A DNA stretch of 64,000 nucleotides from Hyphococcus aureus (GTDB lineage: Bacteria; Pseudomonadota; Alphaproteobacteria; Caulobacterales; Parvularculaceae): positions 1,488,001-1,552,000 of the forward strand of contig NZ_JBHRSH010000001.1 in the NCBI RefSeq assembly GCF_042643165.1, given 5' to 3'. Below, in pieces: positions 51,329-60,182 of this stretch (within the stretch, counting starts at the first letter, position 1; every line of letters begins with the position of its first letter). The notes under the pieces were generated by a model that worked only from the letters and a program-made list of their open reading frames with translations, did not search any database and had not been told where the DNA came from. The position numbers and the translations under genes are program-made.

Positions 51329-52486
51329 ATGCCAGAAACCACGCCAGCGGTGCGTCCAGCGCGCCCGCATTTTTCGTCCGGCCCCTGCGCCAAGCGCCCC
51401 GGATGGTCTCCCCAAAATTTCAGCACCGACACGCTCGGACGTTCGCACCGGTCAAAAGTCGGCAAGGCGCGCCTTAAAGAGGCGATCGACCGCACCCGCG
51501 CCTTGTTAGGCGTGCCCGATGATTACCGCATCGGCATTGTGCCCGCATCAGACACTGGCGCTGTCGAGATGGCCATGTGGTCCATGCTGGGCGCACGGCC
51601 TGTGGATATGCTCGCCTGGGAAAGTTTCGGCGAAGGCTGGATCACCGATGTGGTGAAACAGCTCAAACTCGATGCAAACATCCTGAAAGCGCCTTACGGC
51701 GAGATCGCGGACCTTTCCGCCGTCGATCCGGCCCATGATGTCGTGTTCACCTGGAACGGCACCACGTCGGGCGTGCGCGCGCCAAACGCCGACTGGATTT
51801 CGGCGGACCGCGCAGGCGTGACGATTTGCGACGCGACCTCGGCGATCTTCGCGCAGGCGCTCGACTGGCCGAAACTCGATGTCGTCACCTATTCCTGGCA
51901 GAAAGTGCTGGGCGGGGAGGGCGCGCATGGCGTCCTCATTCTGTCGCCGCGCGCGGTTGAACGCCTTGAAAGTTACACACCCGCTTGGCCCATGCCGAAA
52001 CTCTTCCGCATGGTGAAGGGCGGCAAGCTCAATGAAGACATTTTCACCGGCGCGACCATCAACACGCCGTCCATGCTCTGTGTCGAAGATTATATCGACG
52101 CCTTGAAATGGGCGGAAAGCCTTGGCGGGCTTGAGGCGCTGCACGCCCGCGCCGACGCCAACGCCGCCGCCCTTCATGACTGGGCCGAAAGCGCGCCATG
52201 GATTGATTATCTTTGCGCCAATCCCGGCATTCGCTCCAACACCTCCGTGTGTTTGAAGATTGTCGATCCGGACATCATGAAGTTCGACGACGCCGGACAG
52301 CGCGCTTTCGTCAAGTCCATGGAAAAGCGCCTCGAGGAAAAGGGCGCCGCCTATGACATTGGCGGTTATCGCGACGCGCCGCCGGGTCTTCGCATCTGGT
52401 GCGGCGCCACCGTTGAAACCGCGGATATCAAAGCGCTCGGCCCCTGGCTCGACTGGGCCTTCGCCGAAGCCAAATCCGCCCTTTAG
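51329..52486 (+). CDS. serC: Phosphoserine aminotransferase, alphaproteobacterial type
   Basis: Makes phosphoserine from 3-phosphohydroxypyruvate and glutamate; also used in pyridoxal phosphate synthesis. The 385-residue sequence starts with HFSSGPCAKRPGW, has SHRSKVGKARLKEAI, IVPASDTGAVEMAMWSML, FTWNGTTSGVRAPN, ICDATSAIFAQ and the PLP lysine in YSWQKVLGGEGAHG (Lys192). This is the branch found mainly in alphaproteobacteria and methanogens, not the E. coli type. serA follows 33 bases later, in one unit. Confidence 0.95.
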   Translation: MPETTPAVRPARPHFSSGPCAKRPGWSPQNFSTDTLGRSHRSKVGKARLKEAIDRTRALLGVPDDYRIGIVPASDTGAVEMAMWSMLGARPVDMLAWESFGEGWITDVVKQLKLDANILKAPYGEIADLSAVDPAHDVVFTWNGTTSGVRAPNADWISADRAGVTICDATSAIFAQALDWPKLDVVTYSWQKVLGGEGAHGVLILSPRAVERLESYTPAWPMPKLFRMVKGGKLNEDIFTGATINTPSMLCVEDYIDALKWAESLGGLEALHARADANAAALHDWAESAPWIDYLCANPGIRSNTSVCLKIVDPDIMKFDDAGQRAFVKSMEKRLEEKGAAYDIGGYRDAPPGLRIWCGATVETADIKALGPWLDWAFAEAKSAL

Positions 52487-52519
52487 TTTTCTTATTCAAA
52501 TTCAGATCGGGGAATCCCC

Positions 52520-54100
52520 ATGCCTAAAGTTCTCGTTTCCGACAAGCTGAGCGAAACCGCCGTCAATATTTTCAGGGAGCGCGGCGTCGACGTCGATTTC
52601 GAACCGTCGCTCGGCAAGGACAAGGAAAAGCTTCTGTCCGTGATCGGCCAGTATGACGGTCTTGCCGTGCGCTCCGCCACTAAGGCGACAGCGGCGATCA
52701 TCGAAGCCGGCAAAAATCTCAAAGTCATCGGCCGCGCCGGCATTGGCGTCGACAATATCGACATTCCTGCGGCGACGGCGGCGGGCATCGTTGTCATGAA
52801 CACGCCTTACGGCAACGCCATCACGACGGCAGAGCACGCGATTGCGATGATGTTTTCGCTCGTGCGTTCGATCCCGCAGGCGAGCGCCTCGACCCATCTC
52901 GGCAAATGGGAAAAATCCGCCTTTATGGGAACGGAAGTCTTCGGCAAAACCCTTGGCGTTATCGGCTGCGGCAATATCGGCTCCATCGTCGCCGATCGCG
53001 CTGTCGGTTTGAAAATGCGCGTCATCGCCTTTGATCCTTTCCTGACGGAAGAGCGCGCCATTGAACTTGGCGTCGAAAAAGTCGATCTGGATACGCTGCT
53101 GTCGCGCGCTGACATTGTCACGCTGCACACGCCGCTAACGGACCAGACGCGCAACATTTTAAGCCGCGACAATCTCGCGAAGCTTAAAAAGGGCGCTTAT
53201 GTCGTCAACTGCGCCCGCGGCGGCCTCGTCGACGAAGACGCGCTGAAAGACCTTCTCGATGCAGGTCACCTTTCCGGCGCGGCGCTTGACGTGTTTGCAA
53301 CGGAGCCGGCGACGGAGCATCCGTTGTTTGGCCATCCGAAAGTCATCGCAACGCCGCATCTCGGCGCCTCGACGTCGGAAGCGCAGGAAAATGTCGCGAT
53401 CCAGGTCGCCGAACAGATGGCGGATTATTTGACCCGAGGCGCCGTTTCCAATGCGCTCAACTCTCCCTCGGTGACGGCCGAGGAAGCGCCGCGGCTGAAG
53501 CCTTATATTGCGCTCGCGGAAAAACTCGGCCTGTTCGCCGGGCAGCTGACCCGCACAGGGCTAAAGCAAATCGAAGTGACTTATGAAGGCGAAGTGGCCG
53601 CGCTTAATCTGAAACCGCTGACGGCGTCTGCGGTGGCGGGCGTTTTGAAGCCCATGCTGTCAGAGGTGAACATAGTCAATGCGCCGGTGATTGCGCGCGA
53701 ACGGGGCGTGACAATTTCCGAGACGACCTGTGACGACGCCGAATCTTATGACAGCATCATTCGCCTCAAGATCACGACGGAACAGCAGACACGCACGGTT
53801 TCCGGCACGATCTTTGGCGGCGCGCCGCGCATTGTCGAGATCAAGGGCGTTGAGATGGAGGCGTCATTCGCGCCGCACATGCTCTACACCACCAATGAGG
53901 ACAAGCCAGGCTTTATCGGCGCGCTTGGCAAGACGCTGGGCGAGGCGGGCGTCAATATCGCGACCTTCAATCTCGGCCGCGCCGGGCCGGGCGAAGGCGC
54001 TATCGCGCTCGTCGCCGTCGACGATCCGATCAGCGACGAGGTTCTCGAAAAGGTTCGTGCGCTGCCTCATGTGACCCAGGCGACGGCGCTGTCATTCTGA
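52520..54100 (+). CDS. serA: D-3-phosphoglycerate dehydrogenase
   Basis: First enzyme of serine synthesis, 526 residues, the long form with an intervening ASB domain and an ACT domain. GRAGIGVDNIDIPAAT, IGCGNIGSIVADRAV (NAD binding), VVNCARGGLVDEDALKDLL (catalytic Arg), ATPHLGASTSEAQENVA with the catalytic His and the C-terminal ACT (MLYTTNEDKPGFIGALGKTL) are all visible. Coupled in order with serC, presumably one transcript. Feedback inhibition by serine through the ACT domain is known for relatives. Confidence 0.96.
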   Translation: MPKVLVSDKLSETAVNIFRERGVDVDFEPSLGKDKEKLLSVIGQYDGLAVRSATKATAAIIEAGKNLKVIGRAGIGVDNIDIPAATAAGIVVMNTPYGNAITTAEHAIAMMFSLVRSIPQASASTHLGKWEKSAFMGTEVFGKTLGVIGCGNIGSIVADRAVGLKMRVIAFDPFLTEERAIELGVEKVDLDTLLSRADIVTLHTPLTDQTRNILSRDNLAKLKKGAYVVNCARGGLVDEDALKDLLDAGHLSGAALDVFATEPATEHPLFGHPKVIATPHLGASTSEAQENVAIQVAEQMADYLTRGAVSNALNSPSVTAEEAPRLKPYIALAEKLGLFAGQLTRTGLKQIEVTYEGEVAALNLKPLTASAVAGVLKPMLSEVNIVNAPVIARERGVTISETTCDDAESYDSIIRLKITTEQQTRTVSGTIFGGAPRIVEIKGVEMEASFAPHMLYTTNEDKPGFIGALGKTLGEAGVNIATFNLGRAGPGEGAIALVAVDDPISDEVLEKVRALPHVTQATALSF

Positions 54101-54121
54101 CAGCGCCAATGCCCGTTGCGT

Positions 54122-55483
54122 CTATTCGGCATCGGGCTCTCGGCATTGATCAAGCATGGCGTCTAGGCGGGGGCGATCCATCCATTCGCCACTCTTCATG
54201 ACGCCAATGACTGAGGTTGTCGCGTTGATATTTTCAAGCGGATTGCTTGATAGAAGAACGAGATCCGCCTTCGCGTCTGTGACGATGACGCCTTCGGCGC
54301 CAGTCTTCCCCGCCCAGCGGGCGGGATTGACGGTCGCAGTCAGCAAAGCCTCGTACGGCGTCATCCCGCTTTTGACCATCAGCATCAATTCCTGATGCGT
54401 GGAGAATCCTGGCGCCACAAGCCCCACGGCGTCTGTTCCCAGCAGTAGCGGAACGCCGGCGTCGTTAAGCTGTCGTGTCATTATGCGGTGCTGCGCCGAC
54501 TGCTCGTTCAACCCTTCGATCTGTGAGGCGTAATTTTCGCCAAAGGACTGGCGGAAAAAGTTTTTTTCCGCTGACATGTTCCGGCGCCAATAGGCGGAGA
54601 CGTATGCGGTTTCCGGCGCGTCATAGAGCGCCGCCAGCGAAGTGTCGTCCAGATATTTGGCGATAGTTTCAAAAACGACAAGCGTCGGCGTTACATAAGC
54701 GCCGCTTGTTTTCAGCGCGTCCAAAAATTCCGGCGCATCGGAGAAATCCTTACCGTCGCCCAACATCTTCACGAGTTCTTCAGCGTGTTCGATGGAGCCC
54801 AGCCGGGCGTTTTCCGCCGCGCTTTTTCCTTGCTGAATATGTCCGGCCACGGGGATGTCCAGTGCGGCGGCGGTTTCGATAACGGCGTCATAGGCCGGTT
54901 GGGGCAGCGCATTGTGAACCTTGATGAGGTCATATCCGGCGGCGGCTTGCGCGCGCACGATCGCTTCGGCTTCTTCGGCGGTGGTGACCTTGGGGCCAAA
55001 AGAGTCCGGCAAGGTTGAATGGAGTGACGGTCCAGCAAGAAGAAGCTCCGGACCAGTCAGGGTTCCGTTCCGCAGCTCGGCGCGCAATTCAAGGTCGCCC
55101 GGTGTGCCGCGCATATTGCGAATTTTGGTGACGCCATTCGGCAGATAAAGGCAAAGATCGCGGGCTTTGCGATCGCGGGAAGGGTCCCCGTCCCAGGGGA
55201 GAATGAGCCCCAGATGGGCGTGCATGTCTGCAAGGCCGGGGATCAGGTAACCGCCATTGCCGTCGATGATCTGTTGCGCGTGAGCGGCGCTTTGTACGCC
55301 GGACTGAATCTCCGAAATCCTGCCATCACGGATCAGCACGGTCCGGTCTTGCAGGATGGTTTCTTCCGTCATGGGAATGACGTTCACATTGCGGATGGCG
55401 ATATCGGCTGGCGGCGCTGTTTGCGTGGCGCAGGCGCCAGCCAAGAGCATCGCGACGGCGGTGAAAAGGCGATGGATGGTCAT
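54122..55483 (-). CDS. Amidohydrolase family lipoprotein
   Basis: A 453-residue metal-dependent hydrolase with a lipoprotein-like signal (MTIHRLFTAVAMLLAGACAT). The N-terminal sandwich domain leads into GLADMHAHLGL (metal-binding HxH), then VKIRNM-like turns, AGHIQQGKSAAENAR and DDPGVPLLLGTDAVGLVAPG with the metal Asp (exact wording VPLLLGTDAVGLVAPG), and the C-terminal GKTGAEGVIVTDAKADLVLL. It belongs to the imidazolonepropionase-like/prolidase-like amidohydrolases, so it may cleave cyclic amides or Xaa-Pro peptides in the periplasm. Substrate unknown. Tandem with the AraC gene upstream. Confidence 0.87.
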   Translation of the reverse strand: MTIHRLFTAVAMLLAGACATQTAPPADIAIRNVNVIPMTEETILQDRTVLIRDGRISEIQSGVQSAAHAQQIIDGNGGYLIPGLADMHAHLGLILPWDGDPSRDRKARDLCLYLPNGVTKIRNMRGTPGDLELRAELRNGTLTGPELLLAGPSLHSTLPDSFGPKVTTAEEAEAIVRAQAAAGYDLIKVHNALPQPAYDAVIETAAALDIPVAGHIQQGKSAAENARLGSIEHAEELVKMLGDGKDFSDAPEFLDALKTSGAYVTPTLVVFETIAKYLDDTSLAALYDAPETAYVSAYWRRNMSAEKNFFRQSFGENYASQIEGLNEQSAQHRIMTRQLNDAGVPLLLGTDAVGLVAPGFSTHQELMLMVKSGMTPYEALLTATVNPARWAGKTGAEGVIVTDAKADLVLLSSNPLENINATTSVIGVMKSGEWMDRPRLDAMLDQCREPDAE

Positions 55484-55568
55484 GGTTCTCTCCCAGGTTG
55501 GTTCGGGTGAGATTTCTGGCCATCTTGCGCGCGCGCGTCGTCCAGATACGTGTTTTCGGACGTCCAGA

Positions 55569-56597
55569 TCAGTGATTTCGGGTGTTACGGCGGCGATATT
55601 CGCTCGGGGTTACCCCCGATTCTTTCTTGAAGACAGCATTGAAACTCGATTTTGAGGTGAAGCCCGCTTCAAAGGCGATATCGAGGATTGTCGCGTCGGG
55701 CCGGGCGTTCAGCATGGCGCAGACATCGCTGACCCGGAATGCGTTGATATAATCGCAAAAGCTGCGCCCGGCGCCGGCGTTAATCGCGCGGGAGACGTCG
55801 CGTTCGGTCAGATTGGCGACGGACGCGACGTCGGACAGGGTCAAATGTGGCTGGCGATGAAGCGCATCGGCTCGGATTTTTTCGTCAATGGTCAGGAACA
55901 GGGGGGCATCGGCGGGATCGGGCGTGGTTTCGGCGGGACAGGCGGGTTCGTTTCCCGCCAGTCCCTTGAAATAATCTGGCTGGGTGATGGCGCGCCAGAC
56001 AAGCGCGCCCATCAGAACCCCACCTGCTGTCAACACACCGGCATATGAGAGTGTTTCCGCCAGCGGGCTCTGCAGGCTGCGTGTGAACATGCGGACGGCG
56101 TCGATCACGGTTAGCGCAGCAAATCCGGCAAAGACCTGTGTGATCCAGTTCAGTCGGATCGACGCCGCGTCGGAGCGGGTCGACGCGGTCTCGGCGTGGT
56201 AGCGGCCGATGAGCCGGACAGTCAGCGCGCCATAAGTGATAAGGCTCGCCAGCGCTGCGAGATGAATAAAGTCAAACCACTGGGCGAGGGGAAGGGCGAT
56301 TAGCGCCGGAATGAAATGGGGATAAACCCGGCGCCAGCCATGGCCGCCCGCGAAGATTAATCGCCGCACGAAAATATAAAACAGCGGCCCATAGACAAGG
56401 CCGAAGGCTGGCGTGACGAGGATTGCGCCTGGCAGGAGGCGTGTTTCCTCCAGCGCATTGAAAAGCATGTGGACTGAAAAAAGAATCAGAAGCGCCGCGA
56501 GGGCGCGCAGGCGCCGCCGCGCCGAGAGAATCAGTCCCGCTGTCAGACACGCCGAAGCGAGCAGCCATTGCAGCAGGTTGATCAATTCGACGGTCAT
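55569..56597 (-). CDS. AraC family regulator with N-terminal membrane domain
   Basis: A 342-residue protein from the ATG at 56597, with GAAGGGG upstream (the frame is open to 56660). The first 210 residues hold about seven hydrophobic helices (VELINLLQWLLASACLTAGL onward, ending in TLSYAGVLTAGGVLMGALVW), and the last 100 residues are an AraC DNA-binding domain: LTLSDVASVANLTERDVSRAI and ATILDIAFEAGFTSKSSFNAVF, ending KKESGVTPSEYRRR. Such fusions sense signals at the membrane. It lies 85 bases upstream of the amidohydrolase gene on the same strand, a plausible target. Confidence 0.85.
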   Translation of the reverse strand: MTVELINLLQWLLASACLTAGLILSARRRLRALAALLILFSVHMLFNALEETRLLPGAILVTPAFGLVYGPLFYIFVRRLIFAGGHGWRRVYPHFIPALIALPLAQWFDFIHLAALASLITYGALTVRLIGRYHAETASTRSDAASIRLNWITQVFAGFAALTVIDAVRMFTRSLQSPLAETLSYAGVLTAGGVLMGALVWRAITQPDYFKGLAGNEPACPAETTPDPADAPLFLTIDEKIRADALHRQPHLTLSDVASVANLTERDVSRAINAGAGRSFCDYINAFRVSDVCAMLNARPDATILDIAFEAGFTSKSSFNAVFKKESGVTPSEYRRRNTRNH

Positions 56598-56747
56598 GCC
56601 CTCGCCCCTTCGCGCGCCGTTCCAGCACCTTTTTCGCGCAATCCTGCCAGCGAAGTCCATGGGCTGGCAAACCCTCGCCTCCTGCGTTGACCGGACCTCG
56701 GAAAGCCCTATGGTGCGCCCGCATTATCAGGAATTTCGGAGACCAAT

Positions 56748-58040
56748 ATGGCGGATGTGGCGGTCGTCGGCGCGCAATGGGGCGACGAGGGCAAGGGCAA
56801 GATTGTGGACTGGCTGTCGGCCCGGGCCGATGTGGTCGTCCGCTTTCAGGGCGGCCATAACGCCGGCCATACGCTCGTAATTGACGGCGCCGTTTATAAA
56901 CTCTCGCTGCTTCCTTCTGGCGTTGTCCGCAAGGGCTGCGTCGGGGTGATCGGCGCCGGGGTTGTCGTCGATCCGTTTGCGCTCCTCGCCGAGATTGGCC
57001 GCATCAAGGAGCAGGGCGTCGATGTGACGCCTGACAATCTGATGATCGCCGAAAACGCGACGCTGATCCTGCCCGTGCATTCCGAACTCGACGCCATGCG
57101 CGAGGGCTCCGCGTCCGGCGTCAAGATTGGCACGACCAAGCGCGGCATCGGCCCCGCCTATGAAGACAAGGCCGGGCGCCGGGGCCTGCGTGTGATTGAT
57201 CTCACCAATCCCGACACGCTGGCGGCGAAAGTCGAAAATCTTCTCGTCCATCACAATGCGCTGCGCCGGGGGTTTGGCGCTGCGGAGGTGGATGCGGGCG
57301 CGCTTGTGGATCAGTTGAAAGAAATTGCGCCGAAAGTGACGCCGTTTATTCGTCCGGTCTGGCGCGAGCTTGATCTGGCGCACAAGAGCGGAAAGCGGAT
57401 TTTGTTCGAGGGCGCGCAAGGCATGCTCCTCGATGTGGATCACGGCACTTATCCTTACGTCACCTCGTCGAACACCGTGGCGGGACAGGCGGCGACCGGC
57501 TCCGGCATGGGCCCGCGCTCGGTCAATTATGTGCTCGGCATTGTCAAAGCCTACACCACCCGCGTCGGCGAGGGCCCGTTTCCGACGGAGCTCCATGACG
57601 CTGTCGGCAAGCGTCTCGGCGAACGCGGTCATGAGTTTGGCACCGTGACAGGGCGTCAAAGGCGGTGCGGCTGGTTCGACGCCTGTCTTGTGCGCCAGTC
57701 CCTGAAGATCGCCGGCGTCGACGGCATTGCGCTGACGAAACTCGACGTCCTCGATGGCTTCGAGGAGATCAAGGTCTGTGTCGGCTACAAAATCGGCGGC
57801 AAGGATGTCGATTACCTGCCCGCGGGCATGGATGCGCAAGCCGGCGCAGAGCCCGTCTATGAAGTCATGGAAGGCTGGTCGGGCTCCACGGAGCGTGCGC
57901 GGTCATGGGCCGACCTTCCGGCTGAAGCGGTGAAATATGTTCGCCGCATCGAGGAGCTGATCGAAACGCCGGTGGCGCTGGTCTCGACCAGCCCGGAGCG
58001 CGATGACGTCATCCTGATGCGCGATCCGTTTCAGGACTGA
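56748..58040 (+). CDS. purA: Adenylosuccinate synthetase
   Basis: Makes adenylosuccinate from IMP, aspartate and GTP, the first committed step to AMP; 430 residues. Motifs: VVGAQWGDEGKGKIVDWLSA, RFQGGHNAGHT, GTTKRGIGPAYEDK, GAQGMLLDVDHGTYPYVTSS and the C-terminal GAEPVYEVMEGWSGSTE. Complete and normal length. It is transcribed divergently from the AraC gene, with a 150-base gap, and converges on the DAO-like gene with no gap. Confidence 0.97.
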   Translation: MADVAVVGAQWGDEGKGKIVDWLSARADVVVRFQGGHNAGHTLVIDGAVYKLSLLPSGVVRKGCVGVIGAGVVVDPFALLAEIGRIKEQGVDVTPDNLMIAENATLILPVHSELDAMREGSASGVKIGTTKRGIGPAYEDKAGRRGLRVIDLTNPDTLAAKVENLLVHHNALRRGFGAAEVDAGALVDQLKEIAPKVTPFIRPVWRELDLAHKSGKRILFEGAQGMLLDVDHGTYPYVTSSNTVAGQAATGSGMGPRSVNYVLGIVKAYTTRVGEGPFPTELHDAVGKRLGERGHEFGTVTGRQRRCGWFDACLVRQSLKIAGVDGIALTKLDVLDGFEEIKVCVGYKIGGKDVDYLPAGMDAQAGAEPVYEVMEGWSGSTERARSWADLPAEAVKYVRRIEELIETPVALVSTSPERDDVILMRDPFQD

Positions 58041-59186
58041 CTAATTCTTTTTCGTCGCCGCTGCTTCGGCGATCCTTTGCGCAATCATCGCGTGACCGCC
58101 AAGCATGCGGATGCGTTCGGTCTCGCTTGGCTCCAGCGACCAGTCGCCCATTTCCACTGTGCCGCCGAGCAGGATCGCGCCCTTGCGCGGGAACATATAA
58201 AGGACGCCTTCCGGCGTGCCGTGCACATAGCCGTAATCGACTTCCGGTTGCGGCAGCAGCATGGTCAATTGTCCGCGCGCCGGGCCGAGAGTCTCGTCGC
58301 CGAACAGGTTGCGCGCGCCGAGCCCGGTGCAATTGAATATCAGTTTTTCCTTGAGATCGAAAACGTCATCCGTGGTTTTAAAGCTTTTCTGAACAATGCG
58401 ACCGCCCGCATTCTCAACGTCGCGCATCAAGGCGCGTAGATAGATGTCGGGATCGATCATCAAGGCGTGATGGCGCTCCACATAACCATAGCCGAAATAG
58501 CGTTCGGGATCGGTCTCAATCGCATGTCCCGCATAAAGCTCATCGCCTTCGAGGGTGGGGCGGTAAGGCCTGATCGGCGGCTCCTCGCGCAGGCCCAGAT
58601 ACCGCATGTAATAGACGCCATATCGGGGATCGTTGGCGAGGTGCTGGAACTTGCGCTGGGCGATCTGCGCCGCGCGCACAAATTGACCGGTGAAGTGATC
58701 GCTGATCGCGTCACGGCTGTCGAACAGGGTCGTCGGATGCCAATAGGCGCCGGCGATGTTGGAGGTCGTGTAAGGCGGCAGCGCGGCTCCATAGACGCTG
58801 ACCTGATAGCCGCGGCGAAGCAGCAACAGCGCCGTCGTCAGGCCGTTGACGCCCGCGCCGATCACCGCCGCGCGGCGGTCATCGATCGTTTCCGCCAGTT
58901 CGACCGCGAGCTGCGCGCAGCCCCAGGAGAGCGTCACGCCGCAGCCGCCATGACCGTAATTATGGATGACGTCGCGGCGGCCGAATTGTTCATGCTCCAG
59001 GCGGAAGCCGTTGCTGCGATAGGGTCTGAGGCCCACCACCGTGCGGATTTCCCGCGAGGGCTGGGACAGGACCGGCGAATAGGGCGCGGCGAACGGCCTT
59101 GCGTGATCGTCCGCCGCGCGGGCGGGAAGGGCGCCGAGCGCCGGTGAAAGCGCCGCTGCGGTCAGGAATTGTCGCCTCTGGAGCAT
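58041..59186 (-). CDS. D-amino-acid-oxidase-like flavoprotein with Tat signal
   Basis: A 381-residue protein that starts with a twin-arginine type signal (MLQRRQFLTAAALSPALGAL, ending near PARAA), so folded export with bound FAD is expected. The FAD site is AAVIGAGVNGLTTALLLLRR and the N-terminal signature region continues YGAALPPYTTSNIAGAYWHP. FNCTGLGARNLFGDETLGPA is the conserved second FAD element, and GYVHGTPEGVLYMFPRKG and AILLGGTVEMGDW fit D-amino acid oxidase/D-aspartate oxidase. Substrate unknown; oxidation would release H2O2 in the periplasm. Its stop abuts purA. Confidence 0.82.
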   Translation of the reverse strand: MLQRRQFLTAAALSPALGALPARAADDHARPFAAPYSPVLSQPSREIRTVVGLRPYRSNGFRLEHEQFGRRDVIHNYGHGGCGVTLSWGCAQLAVELAETIDDRRAAVIGAGVNGLTTALLLLRRGYQVSVYGAALPPYTTSNIAGAYWHPTTLFDSRDAISDHFTGQFVRAAQIAQRKFQHLANDPRYGVYYMRYLGLREEPPIRPYRPTLEGDELYAGHAIETDPERYFGYGYVERHHALMIDPDIYLRALMRDVENAGGRIVQKSFKTTDDVFDLKEKLIFNCTGLGARNLFGDETLGPARGQLTMLLPQPEVDYGYVHGTPEGVLYMFPRKGAILLGGTVEMGDWSLEPSETERIRMLGGHAMIAQRIAEAAATKKN

Positions 59187-59323
59187 CTGTTACATCCCCT
59201 TCACTGTCGCCACGCCATCTTTTCGCCAGTGGCGTTGTTAGGCAAGCTCCCACACTCGTGAGAAAGAGTTGTCTGGTGTGACAAAGACGCGCCGACTAGG
59301 ATGGGGCAAAAGGATCATTCAGG

Positions 59324-59803
59324 ATGCGGGTCAAAAATTTTATTTTTCCAGCCGTTTTGGTTGTCGGTCTGGCGGTCTTCGCGCTGACGGGACGCGATTC
59401 CGCGAGCGGCGCTGACTATACGCTTGACCGCGAGCCGGAGGTGATCGCCGCGACTTTTTCTTCGGCATGGTGTTCTTCCTGCAAGATCCTGAAGCCGCGC
59501 CTTGCGGAGGTCATGCCGGATTTCGCGGACCAGCCGGTGAAATTCGTGGAGCTTGATTTCACCTTCGGTGAGCGCGGCGCCATCGAGGAGCAGGCGCGCG
59601 CCGAAGGTCTTGAAAACATCTATCCGCGTTTCAAAGGCGCGACCGGGTTTACATTGCTTGTGGACCGCAAGACCGGCGATATTATCGACAGTCTTACGGT
59701 CAATTATGACAAGAACGCCATGCGCAGCGCGATTGCGCAGGCGGTCGCCATCGCCGCGCGCAGTGACGTGGGTGAAGACAATAATCACGATACGGAAGAA
59801 TAA
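59324..59803 (+). CDS. Membrane-anchored thioredoxin-like protein
   Basis: A 159-residue protein with one N-terminal helix (NFIFPAVLVVGLAVFAL) and a thioredoxin domain facing the periplasm. The active site is SSAWCSSCKILKPRL (CSSC instead of the usual CGPC), followed by FVELDFTFGERGAIEEQARA and the conserved KGATGFTLLVDRKTGDIID with cis-Pro replaced by a Gly-Ala-Thr loop, which suggests altered redox behaviour. Ends in an acidic tail. No partner gene nearby; the DsbD-like protein at 11653 could reduce it. Confidence 0.82.
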   Translation: MRVKNFIFPAVLVVGLAVFALTGRDSASGADYTLDREPEVIAATFSSAWCSSCKILKPRLAEVMPDFADQPVKFVELDFTFGERGAIEEQARAEGLENIYPRFKGATGFTLLVDRKTGDIIDSLTVNYDKNAMRSAIAQAVAIAARSDVGEDNNHDTEE

Positions 59804-60009
59804 ATCCGGAATGGATTTCGCGGTGTTTTCGGGCGCTTCGCAACGCATTGTGACTTTGTAATTGGCGCCGATTTAACTTGCCTTTTTGTCCTGTTTAGGA
59901 CACGATTATTCCTGTTCCGAGGGGCGTCCCGCCTGTCGCCAATTGACGACGGCTTGTGCGACGTGCAACTCTTTGATTCTTATCCGGATCAGGAGCAATG
60001 TGCGCCAGG

Positions 60010-60085
60010 AAGCTAGGGCAAATGGGACTGAGATGCACCCTGTGAACCTGATCCGGGTTATGCCGGCGAAGGGACGGAGCCGCAT
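60010..60085 (+). ncRNA. TPP riboswitch-like (THI element) aptamer
   Basis: The sequence contains CTGAGA (60028-60033), ACCC (60037-60040), and then GAACCTGATCCGGGTT (60044-60059) and ATGCCGGCGAAGGGA (60060-60074), which match the conserved pyrophosphate-sensing half of TPP riboswitches base for base as far as I can judge. CTAGGG (60013-60018) fits the 5' side of P2. P3 is very short and a closing P1 stem is not obvious (only GCT/AGC). No thiamine gene follows; the next gene (60183) is a secreted protein of unknown function. The surrounding 379-base gap holds no other gene. Confidence 0.75.
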
Positions 60086-60129
60086 TGGATCTTGCGCCTC
60101 AGAGCAGGGGGAAGGTCCGACGTCGATTT

Positions 60130-60168
60130 CCTCGTCGCCAGATCTTGGAAGCATATGCGGCGATGAGG
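60130..60168 (+). promoter_or_regulatory. Ribosome-site hairpin downstream of the riboswitch
   Basis: CCTCGTCGCC (60130-60139) and GGCGATGAGG (60159-60168) form ten pairs with one G-U around a 19-base loop. The 3' arm includes most of GAGGAG (60165-60170), the likely ribosome site of the gene at 60183. CGACG (60118-60122) could instead pair with CGTCG (60133-60137), freeing it. This is what a translation-controlling expression platform would look like. Confidence 0.45.
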
Positions 60169-60182
60169 AGACCGGCATTAGG

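Noticed and set aside
59886..60182. Long N-terminal extension of the secreted-protein frame
   Set aside because: The stretch runs through the TPP-like aptamer and reads as unprotein-like (Cys and Arg-rich); the signal peptide begins at 60183.
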